A DNA stretch of 64,000 nucleotides from Nocardia sp. NBC_00508 (GTDB lineage: Bacteria; Actinomycetota; Actinomycetes; Mycobacteriales; Mycobacteriaceae): contig NZ_CP107852.1 of the NCBI RefSeq assembly GCF_036346875.1, positions 4,464,001 through 4,528,000 on the forward strand, given 5' to 3'. The notes beneath the pieces are model-generated. The model worked only from the letters and a program-made list of their open reading frames with translations. It did not search any database and was not told the DNA's origin. Both the position numbers and the translations under genes were made by a program. Positions 52,639 to 62,634 of this stretch are shown here, piece after piece. How positions within the stretch are numbered: position 1 is the stretch's first letter; each line of letters opens with the position of its first letter.

Positions 52639-53952
52639 TCAGTCGCGCTGTGGGCCCAGGCTGATGCCGCGGGAGGCCAGCCAGGGGAGCGGGTCGACCT
52701 TGTCGACGCCGTTCAACCAGACCTCGAAGTGGCAGTGCGGTCCGGTGGAGAAGCCGCGGTTGCCCATCGTGGCGATCTGGTCGCCAGCCAGCACGCGCTG
52801 GCCCTGGGAGACCGTGGCGGTGTCGATGTGGCCGTAGATGGTGACGGTGCCGTCATCATGGAGCAGCCGAACCCACATGCCGAAGCCCGCGGCGGGACCG
52901 GCCTCGATCACGGTGCCGTCGGCGACCGCGTAGATCGGAGTGCCGATCGGGCCCGCGATGTCGATGCCGAGGTGCTGCACGCCCCAGCGGGCGCCGAAAC
53001 CGGAGGTGAAGTTGCCCGCGGCGAAGAACTTGTGGAACAGCGGGCGAAGCTTCGCGGCCTCCTGTGCGGCGAGGTCCTCGGCGTACTTCTGGCCCTTCTG
53101 CAGGATGTCGTTGAACTGTTCGAGATTGGCGGGCGCCGAAACGTTCAGTACCTGAGGTGATTCCGGCGAGGCGTTCGGGTCGGCCACGTTCACCGACTGG
53201 GCGGCGATCTCGTGGATCTGGCCCGCGGCTTCGTAGTCGACGGTCTGCGACGGCTGCTCGGTCGAGGCGAACGCGGCCTGTCCGGCTGCGACGACCGCAC
53301 CGGCGGCGACAGCGGCGACCGCGGCGCGGCCCTTGAGGGCGGCGGGAGGTGCGGGCACACGGTGCGCGCCACCACGCTTGCTCCCGGCGCGGCGGGCGGG
53401 GATCACCGTCGGCACGACCGGGCTGTCGCTCCCGGTTTCGGTCGCCTCGGGTTCGGCGGTCTCGTGCGCCCAGGCTTCTTCTGGAGCCCAGCAGCCGGTG
53501 TCCTCGGACGCCGGTGTTGTCTCGTGGGGGGCCCAGGGCTCCTGTTCGGCCCACGCGCCGCCGGAATTCCACGCGCCGCCGTCGGGCCAGGAGTTCTCCT
53601 GCGACCAATCCTGTTGGGCCCACGTGCTATTCGTGGCCCAGGAGTTGTCTGCCCAGGAGTTGTCGTAGCCGGGCGTCTGGTAGGCCGCCTGGTCGTAGCC
53701 CGGATTCTGGTAGGCCGCCTGGTCGTAACCCGCCTCGATCGGCGCGTGATCGGCAGCGAAGTCATGGCCGTGGCCCGCTGCTGCCTGGAAGTCGTAGTCG
53801 GCCTGCGGGGCCGCGCCGTAGAGCGAATTTCGATGCCCGTCGATGGAGGGACCGGCATGCCCGCCAGGCGTGCCGAAGGGCTCGTCGTCCTGGCGGTAAC
53901 GATGTCCGGACCGCACGCGATCATCGGAAGCGAAGGTGGAGCGATGGTTCAT
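52639..53952 (-). CDS. M23-family peptidoglycan peptidase, membrane-anchored
   Basis: This 437-residue protein has a cytoplasmic N-terminal region rich in Asn/Gln/Trp/Tyr with repeats (GYDQAAYQ units, NSWADNSW). A basic stretch (RRAGSKRGGAHR) precedes one transmembrane helix (about 205-228), and the extracytoplasmic LytM/M23 domain follows. Zinc ligands appear in QHLGIDIAGP and GPHCHFEVW, with YGHIDTATVSQGQ between. It is homologous in position to Rv0950c. No N-terminal signal peptide exists, so it is a type II membrane protein. It may cut or regulate peptidoglycan cross-bridges. Confidence 0.9.
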   Translation of the reverse strand: MNHRSTFASDDRVRSGHRYRQDDEPFGTPGGHAGPSIDGHRNSLYGAAPQADYDFQAAAGHGHDFAADHAPIEAGYDQAAYQNPGYDQAAYQTPGYDNSWADNSWATNSTWAQQDWSQENSWPDGGAWNSGGAWAEQEPWAPHETTPASEDTGCWAPEEAWAHETAEPEATETGSDSPVVPTVIPARRAGSKRGGAHRVPAPPAALKGRAAVAAVAAGAVVAAGQAAFASTEQPSQTVDYEAAGQIHEIAAQSVNVADPNASPESPQVLNVSAPANLEQFNDILQKGQKYAEDLAAQEAAKLRPLFHKFFAAGNFTSGFGARWGVQHLGIDIAGPIGTPIYAVADGTVIEAGPAAGFGMWVRLLHDDGTVTIYGHIDTATVSQGQRVLAGDQIATMGNRGFSTGPHCHFEVWLNGVDKVDPLPWLASRGISLGPQRD

Positions 53953-54062
53953 CGGCTGTGCCACATCGTGAAGCAGGGAAAACTCGGATATCCGCTGGTC
54001 AGCGGCGTCGATCGGTCGGCTGCGGAGCGGCTCTCCTGCGGCGGAGCGCTGTGCTGCGTCAA
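53949..54062 (-). CDS. Possible 37-aa leader peptide overlapping the M23 peptidase start
   Basis: A TTG at 54062 has a strong AGGAGGAC ribosome-binding site 8 bp upstream (54078-54071). The frame runs 37 codons to a TGA that overlaps the peptidase ATG (ATGA). In the peptidase's own frame no start codon follows this ribosome-binding site, which therefore would serve only the leader. The peptide (LTQHSAPPQ at the start) has no recognised function; translational coupling is inferred. Confidence 0.4.
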   Translation of the reverse strand: MTQHSAPPQESRSAADRSTPLTSGYPSFPCFTMWHSR

Positions 54063-54491
54063 AGCTTGCCGTCCTCCTAGTCGTGACCGTGTTGTGACAT
54101 CGACCGCAATTACGGTAACGAAACGATTGCGCCCCCACAAGCGGTGCGGACAGTCCGTAACAAACATGTGAGATTGATCACTCTAACCGTGCGGAATATC
54201 TCACTGCGGTATGGGCACGCCCGAGAGATTGTTCGACGACAAGCTGTAGTAGATGCCCGCCTGCTTCCGGGTTCGGCGGTTCTACCTGGCGCGCCACCGG
54301 CAACCTACTCGCCAGTAGTGTTGGCCAGCGCTTTTGCCGTCCCTCGGCACCGGTCCGTGACCTGCGCCACTTAGGATGTACGTGGCCGATTGGGCCTCCA
54401 TGTGACTGGTTAAAGTCCGACCCGACCCGCTTCCGACGTCGGGCCGCCAACAAAGACGTTGTCATCACAACGCAGACGAGACGGTGAGTAC
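53953..54491. other. Divergent promoter region between M23 peptidase and sucC
   Basis: This 539-bp region holds the leader reading frame (to 54062) and the Crp-like site at 54167-54182. A possible -10 TAGGAT lies at 54372-54377 toward sucC. Its GC content falls near 54100-54240, as expected for promoters. No further gene is seen. Confidence 0.6.
54167..54182. promoter_or_regulatory. Crp/cAMP-receptor-type binding site
   Basis: TGTGA-GATTGA-TCACT matches the actinobacterial Crp consensus TGTGA-N6-TCACA with one change in the last base. It lies between the divergent M23 peptidase and sucCD genes and could affect either. Confidence 0.6.
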
Positions 54492-55658
<1,167 letters not shown>

Positions 55659-55683
55659 CGACGGCCGAGTAAGGACGAAAAGA

Positions 55684-56598
55684 ATGTCTATCTTCCTGAA
55701 CAAGGACTCCAAGGTCATCGTCCAGGGCATCACCGGCGGCGAAGGCACCAAGCACACCGCGCTGATGCTGAAGGCGGGCACTCAGATCGTGGGCGGTGTG
55801 AACGCGCGCAAGGCGGGCACCACCGTCGCCCACACGGACAAGGACGGCAACGCGGTCGAACTGCCGGTGTTCGGCACCGTCGCGGAGGCCATCAAGGAGA
55901 CCGGCGCCGACGTGTCCATCGCGTTCGTGCCGCCGAAGTTCGCCAAGGACGCCATCATCGAGGCCATCGACGCGGAGATCCCGCTGCTCGTGGTCATCAC
56001 CGAGGGCATCCCGGTGCAGGACACCGCCTACGCGTGGGCCTACAACGTGGAGAAGGGCGCCAAGACCCGGATCATCGGCCCGAACTGCCCGGGCATCATC
56101 ACCCCCGGCGAGTCGCTGGTCGGCATCACTCCGGCCAACATCACCGGCAAGGGCCCGATCGGCCTGGTCTCGAAGTCCGGCACGCTGACCTACCAGATGA
56201 TGTACGAGCTGCGTGACTTCGGCTTCTCGACCTCCATCGGCATCGGCGGCGACCCGGTCATCGGCACCACCCACATCGACGCCATCGAGGCGTTCGAGAA
56301 GGACCCGGAGACCAAGCTGATCGTGATGATCGGCGAGATCGGCGGCGACGCCGAGGAGCGGGCGGCCGCCTACATCAAGGCCAATGTCACCAAGCCGGTC
56401 GTCGGCTACGTCGCCGGCTTCACCGCCCCCGAGGGCAAGACGATGGGCCACGCGGGCGCCATCGTGTCCGGTTCGTCGGGCACCGCCCAGGCGAAGAAGG
56501 ACGCGCTGGAGGCCGCGGGCGTGAAGGTCGGCAAGACGCCGTCCGAGACCGCCGCGCTGGCCCGCGAGATCCTGGAGAAGGCCAGCATCAGCGCCTGA
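55684..56598 (+). CDS. sucD: Succinyl-CoA ligase, alpha subunit
   Basis: This 304-residue protein has an N-terminal CoA-binding Rossmann domain (VQGITGGEGTKHTALML), GPNCPGIITPGE, VSKSGTLTYQMMYEL, IGEIGGDAEE, and the phosphohistidine loop MGHAGAIVSGSSGTA (near 255). It binds CoA and carries the transient phosphate in the ligase. It is co-transcribed with sucC and closed by a long hairpin. It is the homologue of Rv0952. Confidence 0.97.
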   Translation: MSIFLNKDSKVIVQGITGGEGTKHTALMLKAGTQIVGGVNARKAGTTVAHTDKDGNAVELPVFGTVAEAIKETGADVSIAFVPPKFAKDAIIEAIDAEIPLLVVITEGIPVQDTAYAWAYNVEKGAKTRIIGPNCPGIITPGESLVGITPANITGKGPIGLVSKSGTLTYQMMYELRDFGFSTSIGIGGDPVIGTTHIDAIEAFEKDPETKLIVMIGEIGGDAEERAAAYIKANVTKPVVGYVAGFTAPEGKTMGHAGAIVSGSSGTAQAKKDALEAAGVKVGKTPSETAALAREILEKASISA

Positions 56599-57057
56599 TC
56601 CGACACGGTACGCAGCACGCACGAAGGCCGCCTCCGAATTCGGGGGGCGGCCTTCGTCATGTGTGACCGGTGGGCTCGGACTTGGGCAGCAGCCGAGCGT
56701 CCTGACCAGCCACGTGCGGAACCGTTGGCCTCTCGGGGGACTCGTCATGGCCCCTTATTTCTTCTTCACACGAGGCAGCCGGATGGATGGTTCACCGGCC
56801 GGTGTGAGTCCCCGTCCTCGAGAAGCCGGGCAGTGTGAAAAACAGCCGCCGCGGGCAACAGTTAGGTAGGCGGTCGGTGGTCTCGCTAGAGGCTGCAGGT
56901 CGGACGCGCGCCTCGAACGCGTGGCGACCTGCCGGGACGTGGGCGGACTCGCCCATCCCGGTGATCGGTGCGGGGTGACCTGGGCCAGGCAGTGCAGTAG
57001 CGTCAGAAGTAATCCAGCCGTGAAGACCATGAACGACTCGATTTAGGAGACGACGAC
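56599..57057. other. 459-bp intergenic region after sucD
   Basis: After the hairpin at 56623-56655 no reading frame was recognised. In M. tuberculosis an oxidoreductase gene (Rv0953c) sits at this position; it is absent here. A short AT-rich patch (about 56754-56772) and the ribosome-binding region TTTAGGAGACGACG before 57058 are the only notable points. Confidence 0.6.
56623..56655 (+). terminator. Hairpin terminator after sucD
   Basis: GAAGGCCGCC (56623-56632) pairs with GGCGGCCTTC (56646-56655). The inner CCGAATTCGG is also self-complementary, giving one long stem 24 bp after the stop. Confidence 0.8.
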
Positions 57058-58104
57058 ATGTCATACCCGACCGGGGGCTCCGGGTACAACACACCCTCGC
57101 CCTCAGCACCATCCAGCCAGAGCCCGGCCGCGGGTGGTGGTGCCAGTTCAGGTTCGAGCGCTACCGGTTCCGCTGCCAAAGGTCTGCCGTTCTTCCTGGT
57201 GGTCGGTGTCGCGGCGCTCGGCGTGATCAACTTCCTGCTCGGCTTCCTGCCGTTCGTGGGCAGCAAGCCGATCGATCTCGGCGGTCGGCGGGTCAGCGAG
57301 CCGGAGACGGCCAACCTGTTCGAGGTGGCGTCCGGCTCGTCGCTGCTCGGATTTCTGCTGCTCGGCGGCCTGCTCGCCGGGCTTTCGCTGCTGCCGAAGC
57401 AGAACTGGACCGGTGCCGCGGCCGCGGCCTCGACCGCGGGCTTCGTCGCGCTGCTGTTCCAGTCGTTCAACTTCGGTGAAGGCACCGAGTTGGAGGTGGG
57501 TGCGTACATCCTGCTCGTCCTCGCGTTCGTGCAGACCGCGGTCGCGATCACCGCAACGCTGTTCGAGGCGGGCATCCTGAAGGCGCCCGCGCCGCGGCCC
57601 GCTACCGCGCCGAGCGGTTTCGGTCAGGCCGGTTACGGACAACAGCCGCCGTCGTTCGGGCAGGCGCAGCAGTCCTACGGACAGGGACAGCCGAGTCAGC
57701 CCGGCTACGGACCGAGCGGGGCGTACGGGCAGTCCGGCTATGGCAGTCAGGCCGCGCCGCCGCAGTTCCCCTCGCAGCAGCCTTCGCCCTACGGCCAGAG
57801 CCAGCCGAGCTACGGCCAGGGCCAGCAGGGCCAGGCCTACGGCCAGCCGCAGTCGCCCTACGGGCAGAGCCAGCCGACGGCTTATGGCGCGTCCCAGCAG
57901 CCGGGTTCGCCCTACGGCGGGCAGCCACGCCCGGACGAGAGCGCGACCCAGCACTTCGGCGGGCAGCCGTCCGGCCAGCAGTCGCCCTACGGTTCGCAGG
58001 GCTTCGGGCAGCAGCCGAGCCAGCCGTTCGGCGGCGAGCAGGGTGGCGATCCGTCCTCCGACGCCACCCAGGCATTCCGTCCCTCGGACGACAACAACAA
58101 GTAA
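57058..58104 (+). CDS. 34-kDa antigen-like membrane protein (DUF5336) with Gln/Gly/Pro/Tyr-rich tail
   Basis: This 348-residue protein has a Ser/Gly-rich N-terminus, four transmembrane helices (about 42-65, 92-112, 118-142, 148-172), and a C-terminal tail of some 165 residues. The tail is built from PYGQSQPSYGQGQQ-like repeats and ends in an acidic DPSSDATQAFRPSDDNNK. It is the homologue of M. tuberculosis Rv0954 by content and position. Its function is unknown; the repetitive tail may form a low-complexity cytoplasmic region. It leads on to the DUF6350 gene and purNH. Confidence 0.88.
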   Translation: MSYPTGGSGYNTPSPSAPSSQSPAAGGGASSGSSATGSAAKGLPFFLVVGVAALGVINFLLGFLPFVGSKPIDLGGRRVSEPETANLFEVASGSSLLGFLLLGGLLAGLSLLPKQNWTGAAAAASTAGFVALLFQSFNFGEGTELEVGAYILLVLAFVQTAVAITATLFEAGILKAPAPRPATAPSGFGQAGYGQQPPSFGQAQQSYGQGQPSQPGYGPSGAYGQSGYGSQAAPPQFPSQQPSPYGQSQPSYGQGQQGQAYGQPQSPYGQSQPTAYGASQQPGSPYGGQPRPDESATQHFGGQPSGQQSPYGSQGFGQQPSQPFGGEQGGDPSSDATQAFRPSDDNNK

Positions 58105-58197
58105 GACCCGGGCCGCTTCCCTGGCGCGGCCGCGCGGCAGCTTCTTCCCGGCGCGCCTGACCCGCTCGCGCCGGGGAAGCTGCCACGCTGAAAAGTC

Positions 58198-59724
58198 ATG
58201 AGCTCCTCCAGAACCTCCTCGACGCGCCGAACCGGCGCGTCGCGCGCGTCGCAGCCGCACACCGACGTGGAGGAGGCCGGGTTCCTGTCGCTGACTCCGG
58301 AGCGGTCCAGGGTTCTCGTCTCGGTCGCGGCCCGCCCCGCGGCATTCGGGCTCACCGCCTTCGCCGTTCTCGTGCTCGGCACGCTGCTGACCTCGGGCAG
58401 TGATCTCGCGGGCGCCTCCGGTGCGGTCGCCGCCAGCTGGCTGGGCGCGCACCAGGTTCCGCTGGTGATCGGCAAGACCTCGCTCGGCCTGCTTCCGCTG
58501 CTGCCGACCGCGTTTCTGGTCTGGTTGGCCGGGCGCGAATGCGCACGCGCCGTGGAACCGGACTGCACCAGGGCCGATCTCGGGTGGATCGTCGGCGCCG
58601 CGATAGGCGGTCCGCTGCTGGTCACCTCGGTCTGCCTCGCCGTCGCCGAAGACGCCTCCGGCGTCATCGCGCTGCAACCGCCGAACACCCTCGCGGCGTT
58701 CGCGTGGGTCGCGGCGCTGTATCTGCTCGCCGCCGTCATCGGCATCGCGATTCGTATCCGGCGACTGCTGTTCGTACTGTTGCGCGTGCCCGACTGGGCC
58801 GTCTCCGGGCTGTACGGCGCGGGCCGGTCCGTCTTGCGTCTCTTGGGCTGTGCCACCGCGGTGGTGGTCGTATCGTTCCTCGCACATGTCTCGCGGGTCG
58901 ATGACACCTATCAGTCGGCGGGTAACGCCGTGGGCGTGATCGGACTGACCCTGCTCTCGCTGCTCTACCTGCCGAACCTGGTGGTCCACACGGTCGGTGT
59001 GCTGGTCGGTTCCAGCGCGCAGATCGGTGCCGCCTCGTTCGGCGTGTTCTCGGTGGTCGGCGGCCCGATTCCAGCCTTTCCGTTGCTCGCCGCGGTACCG
59101 ACGGGGCCCGCGGCATGGTGGTGGCTGGTGCTGTTGCTCGTTCCGGCGGCGGTCGGCGTGCTCGGTGGGCTGGATTGCGCGCGCACCTCGACCGACCGGA
59201 TCACCGCACCGTGGGCGACGCTCAGCTCGGCCGCGCTGGCTGCGCTCGCCCTGGCGCTGGCGGGCGCGGTCGCTGGCGGCGAGCTCGGCACGTTCGGCCG
59301 GGTAGGGCTGGACCTGCCGATTTTCGCGGCGATCACCTTCGCCTGGCTCGCGATTCCCGGCTACGCGGGCCTGGTGTTCGCGCGCTGGTTCCTCGTGCCG
59401 GTCGGCGTCCCGCCGGCCGACTACACCGATCCGTACGACGACTACGACTATGACGACGAAGCCGACTACGCCGACGAAGACGACTACTACGCCGACTCCG
59501 ACCACGACGGCTACCTGGACGACGACTACTACGACTACCGCGACGATCGCGCCCTCGACTACGACCGACCTGAGCTGGAAGGCGCGCTCGACGCCGAGCT
59601 CGTCGACGAACCGCCCGCGATCGAAACCGGGGCGGCGCACCGTGGCGACACTACCGCTGACATCGTCGACGCCGAGGTCGTCGAGACGGACCTGCCGGAC
59701 AGTGACCGGGTGGACGGTCGTTAG
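58198..59724 (+). CDS. DUF6350 family multi-pass membrane protein with acidic tail
   Basis: This 508-residue protein has about 10 transmembrane helices (residues 45-400). A C-terminal tail of about 100 residues is very rich in Asp, Tyr and Glu, with DYDDEADYADEDDYY within it. It corresponds to Rv0955 in the M. tuberculosis order; the function is unknown. It ends 14 bp before purN and is therefore likely co-transcribed with purNH. Confidence 0.85.
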   Translation: MSSSRTSSTRRTGASRASQPHTDVEEAGFLSLTPERSRVLVSVAARPAAFGLTAFAVLVLGTLLTSGSDLAGASGAVAASWLGAHQVPLVIGKTSLGLLPLLPTAFLVWLAGRECARAVEPDCTRADLGWIVGAAIGGPLLVTSVCLAVAEDASGVIALQPPNTLAAFAWVAALYLLAAVIGIAIRIRRLLFVLLRVPDWAVSGLYGAGRSVLRLLGCATAVVVVSFLAHVSRVDDTYQSAGNAVGVIGLTLLSLLYLPNLVVHTVGVLVGSSAQIGAASFGVFSVVGGPIPAFPLLAAVPTGPAAWWWLVLLLVPAAVGVLGGLDCARTSTDRITAPWATLSSAALAALALALAGAVAGGELGTFGRVGLDLPIFAAITFAWLAIPGYAGLVFARWFLVPVGVPPADYTDPYDDYDYDDEADYADEDDYYADSDHDGYLDDDYYDYRDDRALDYDRPELEGALDAELVDEPPAIETGAAHRGDTTADIVDAEVVETDLPDSDRVDGR

Positions 59725-59738
59725 GCTCTAACCCGGCG

Positions 59739-60440
59739 GTGCCGCACCCGTACGCCATACCGATCGATCGCAGGAGTATTACGCTGACGTCCTCGCACGC
59801 CCCGTGGAAGCCCGCAGCGGCGCCGGCCACCGTCGTCGTGCTGGCGTCGGGCACCGGCTCGCTACTGCGCGCGCTGTTGGACGCCGCGTCCGCCCCCGGC
59901 TATCCGGCGAAGATCGTCGCCGTCGGCGTGGACCGCACCTGCGCCGCGACCCGCCACGCGGACGCCGCGGGCGCGCCGCATTTCCGGGTGGCGCTGAAGG
60001 ACTTTCCCGACCGCGCCGCGTGGGATGTCGCGTTCACCGATGCTGTCGCGGCCTACGACCCGGATCTCGTGGTGTCGGCGGGTTTCATGAAGCTGCTCGG
60101 CCCCGCGTTCCTGGACCGGTTCGGCGGCCGGATCATCAATACCCACCCCGCGCTGCTGCCCGCGTTTCCCGGGGCGCACGGAGTGCGTGACGCGCTCGCC
60201 TACGGAGCGCGGGTCACCGGCTGCACGGTGCATCTGGTGGACGAGGGCGTGGACACCGGCCCGATCCTCGCGCAGGAGGCGGTGGCGGTGCTACCCGACG
60301 ACGACGAGGCCACCCTGCACGAGCGCATCAAGGTTGTCGAGCGACGGTTGCTGGCGGATGTTGTCGCCGCTGTCGCCACGAGAGGCATTGTCTCCGACGG
60401 ACGAAAGGCAGTTATCCCAGATGAGCGAGTTCTCCGGTGA
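59739..60440 (+). CDS. purN: Phosphoribosylglycinamide formyltransferase
   Basis: This 233-residue enzyme transfers a formyl group from 10-formyl-tetrahydrofolate to GAR in purine synthesis. Signatures: VVVLASGTGSLLRALL (GAR phosphate site), VVSAGFMKLL, catalytic NTHPALLPAFPGAHG (Asn, His near 138) and DEGVDTGPILAQ with the catalytic Asp. GTG at 59739 gives 25 extra N-terminal residues. An AGGAG at 59772 suggests a later non-canonical start is possible. The stop overlaps purH (GTGA). Confidence 0.95.
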   Translation: MPHPYAIPIDRRSITLTSSHAPWKPAAAPATVVVLASGTGSLLRALLDAASAPGYPAKIVAVGVDRTCAATRHADAAGAPHFRVALKDFPDRAAWDVAFTDAVAAYDPDLVVSAGFMKLLGPAFLDRFGGRIINTHPALLPAFPGAHGVRDALAYGARVTGCTVHLVDEGVDTGPILAQEAVAVLPDDDEATLHERIKVVERRLLADVVAAVATRGIVSDGRKAVIPDERVLR

Positions 60441-62005
60441 GTGAACGCAAGCCGATCAGCAGGGCGCTGGTGAGCGTCTACGACAAGACGGGGCTCGTCG
60501 AGCTCGCGACCGGTCTGCACGCCGCGGGCATCGAGCTGATCTCGACCGGATCCACCGCGGGCAAGATCGCCGACGCGGGCATCCCGGTGACCAAGGTCGA
60601 GGACCTGACCGGGTTCCCGGAGACGCTCGACGGCCGGGTCAAGACGCTGCACCCGCGGGTGCACGCGGGCATCCTGGCCGACTCGCGCAAGCAGGAGCAC
60701 GTCGACCAGTTGGTCGAGCTCGGCGTGGAGGCGTTCCAGTTGGTCGTGGTGAACCTCTACCCGTTCACCCGGACCGTGGCGAGCGGGGCGAGTCCCGACG
60801 AGTGCGTGGAGCAGATCGATATCGGCGGGCCGTCCATGGTGCGGGCCGCGGCGAAGAACCATCCGTCGGTGGCGGTGGTCGTCGACAGCGGCGACTACGA
60901 CGACGTGCTGGCCGTGGTGAAGTCCGGCGGCTTCACGCTGGCCGAGCGGACCGCCTTGGCGGCCAAGGCTTTTCAGCACACGGCGAGTTACGACGTCGCG
61001 GTCGCGAGCTGGCTGACCAATGTGCTGGCCGTCGACGGCGAAGCCGACGCGGCGACCCGGTTCCCCGAATGGCTCGGCGGCACCTGGGAGCGCTCGGCGG
61101 TGCTGCGCTACGGCGAGAACCCGCACCAAGCCGCCGCGCTGTACACCAGCGGTGATGGCAGCCTGGGGCTGGCGCAGGCGCGGCAGGTGCACGGCAAGGA
61201 GATGTCGTACAACAACTACGTCGACGCCGACGCCGCCTGGCGGGCTGCCTTCGACCACGATGACCCGGCCGTCGCGATCATCAAGCACGCGAACCCGTGC
61301 GGCATCGCGCTCGGCACCGACATCGCCGAGGCGCACCGCAAGGCGCACGCGTGCGATCCGGTCAGCGCGTTCGGCGGGGTGATCGCTGCGAACCGTGCGG
61401 TCACCGTGGAGATGGCCGAGCAGGTCGCGGAGATCTTCACCGAGGTGATCGTCGCGCCGTCCTACGCCGACGGCGCCGTGGAAGTGTTGCAGCGCAAGAA
61501 GAACGTGCGCATCCTCGTCGCCGAGCCGCCGCGGCGCGCGGGTGCCGAACTGCGTCCGATCAGCGGCGGCGTGCTGCTGCAGGAGCGCGACGTGCTCGAT
61601 GCCGCGGGTGACGACCCGGCCAACTGGACCCTGGCCGCGGGTGAGCCCGCCGACGCGCAGACCCTGGCCGACCTCGCGTTCGCCTGGCGCGCCTGCCGTG
61701 CCGTGAAGTCCAACGCGATCCTGCTCGCGCACGACGGCGCGTCGGTCGGCGTCGGCATGGGCCAGGTCAACCGGGTTGACGCGGTCGGCCTCGCGGTGCA
61801 ACGGGCCGGTGACCGGGCCAAGGGCTCGGTGGCCGCCTCCGACGCCTACTTCCCGTTCCCGGACGCTCCGCAGACCTTGATCCAGGCCGGTGTCCGCGCC
61901 ATCGTCCAGCCCGGCGGCTCGGTGCGCGACCAGGAAACCATCGACCTCGCCCGCGAGGCGGGTGTCACCCTGTACCTCACCGGGGCGCGCCACTTCGCCC
62001 ACTGA
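60437..62005 (+). CDS. purH: Bifunctional AICAR formyltransferase/IMP cyclohydrolase
   Basis: This 522-residue enzyme carries out the last two steps to IMP. The N-terminal IMP cyclohydrolase domain (1-200) has ALVSVYDKTGLVELA and STGSTAGKIADAGIPV. The C-terminal AICAR transformylase domain has GENPHQAAALY, GKEMSYNNYVDADAAW, IKHANPCGIA with the catalytic Lys-His pair, and SDAYFPFPD. GTG at 60437 overlaps the purN stop, so translation is coupled. It corresponds to Rv0957. Confidence 0.97.
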   Translation: MSERKPISRALVSVYDKTGLVELATGLHAAGIELISTGSTAGKIADAGIPVTKVEDLTGFPETLDGRVKTLHPRVHAGILADSRKQEHVDQLVELGVEAFQLVVVNLYPFTRTVASGASPDECVEQIDIGGPSMVRAAAKNHPSVAVVVDSGDYDDVLAVVKSGGFTLAERTALAAKAFQHTASYDVAVASWLTNVLAVDGEADAATRFPEWLGGTWERSAVLRYGENPHQAAALYTSGDGSLGLAQARQVHGKEMSYNNYVDADAAWRAAFDHDDPAVAIIKHANPCGIALGTDIAEAHRKAHACDPVSAFGGVIAANRAVTVEMAEQVAEIFTEVIVAPSYADGAVEVLQRKKNVRILVAEPPRRAGAELRPISGGVLLQERDVLDAAGDDPANWTLAAGEPADAQTLADLAFAWRACRAVKSNAILLAHDGASVGVGMGQVNRVDAVGLAVQRAGDRAKGSVAASDAYFPFPDAPQTLIQAGVRAIVQPGGSVRDQETIDLAREAGVTLYLTGARHFAH

Positions 62006-62022
62006 GGCGGGCAGCAGCGGAA

Positions 62023-62058
62023 AACGCCGCGTCGGGACCGTCGGTCCGGCGCGGCGTT
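62023..62058. terminator. Bidirectional hairpin after purH
   Basis: AACGCCGCG (62023-62031) pairs with CGCGGCGTT (62050-62058), with further pairing inside (GGACCGTCGGTCC). It separates purH from the convergent lipoprotein gene. Confidence 0.8.
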
Positions 62059-62069
62059 CGCTTGCTTCC

Positions 62070-62531
62070 TCAGACCGCGCTGAGCACCGTGCGGTTTCCC
62101 AACGGCGCTTTCAGTGGCACCTCCAGCGTGCCGAAGACCGCGATCATCGTGCACATTCGGCCCACCGCCTCGGTGCGGGTGCCCGAGCGCAGTTCGACCG
62201 TCACCGTCGAATCGGATTCGGCGACCGCAGCATCCACGCCGTAACACTCGGGCGTCCCGGTTTGGAAGTTCACGGCGATTTTGTTGTCCGCCAAACGGGT
62301 CCATGATTGGAACGGGATCGGATGTGCACCGACGATGGTCGGGTCGGCGGTGAACACGTTGCCCTGGTTCCCACCGGGGTCCTCGGTGGGCGTGCTCGGC
62401 GCCGCGGTCCTGGTGGTGCTCGTGTTCGGTTGTGTTCCAGTGTCCTTCGAGTCGCCGCAGCCCGTTGCCGCGAGGCAGGCGAGCGCTACGGCGACGGCTG
62501 CGGCGGCGCGTCCGGTCGGTATCCGATCCAT
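62070..62531 (-). CDS. Secreted lipoprotein, hypothetical
   Basis: This 153-residue precursor has a signal MDRIPTGRAAAAVAVALACLAATGC region whose lipobox LAATGC gives a lipidated Cys at about 25. A Thr/Pro-rich linker follows, then a small domain with two further cysteines (PECYGVD and GRMCTMIAV) that may form a disulfide. It is likely anchored to the outer face of the cell membrane. The family was not recognised. Convergent with purH. Confidence 0.78.
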   Translation of the reverse strand: MDRIPTGRAAAAVAVALACLAATGCGDSKDTGTQPNTSTTRTAAPSTPTEDPGGNQGNVFTADPTIVGAHPIPFQSWTRLADNKIAVNFQTGTPECYGVDAAVAESDSTVTVELRSGTRTEAVGRMCTMIAVFGTLEVPLKAPLGNRTVLSAV

Positions 62532-62590
62532 AGCGCAACCCTAGTCCTGACGCTCGTTCGCAAGCGGTCGCCTCGGCAGCCAACGACAAA

Positions 62591-62614
62591 GACCCCCGAG
62601 GCTGCTCGGGGGTC
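62591..62614 (-). terminator. Intrinsic terminator of the zinc-free ribosomal operon
   Basis: A perfect 10-bp stem (GACCCCCGAG with CTCGGGGGTC) and a 4-nt loop. On the minus strand it is followed by TTTGTCG. It lies 21 bp past the end of rpsR2. Confidence 0.85.
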
Positions 62615-62634
62615 TCGCGCGTATCGACGTCCGC

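Noticed and set aside
53953..54140. c-di-AMP (ydaO-type) riboswitch before the M23 peptidase
   Set aside because: Such riboswitches often precede actinobacterial wall hydrolases, but the conserved core sequences were not recognised. A covariance-model search could revisit this.
56780..56900. Possible cobalamin riboswitch (GGTGTGAGTCC near 56800)
   Set aside because: Only one short motif matches. The B12 box and the following CCCGC/ACTG elements are absent, and the downstream gene is unrelated to cobalamin.
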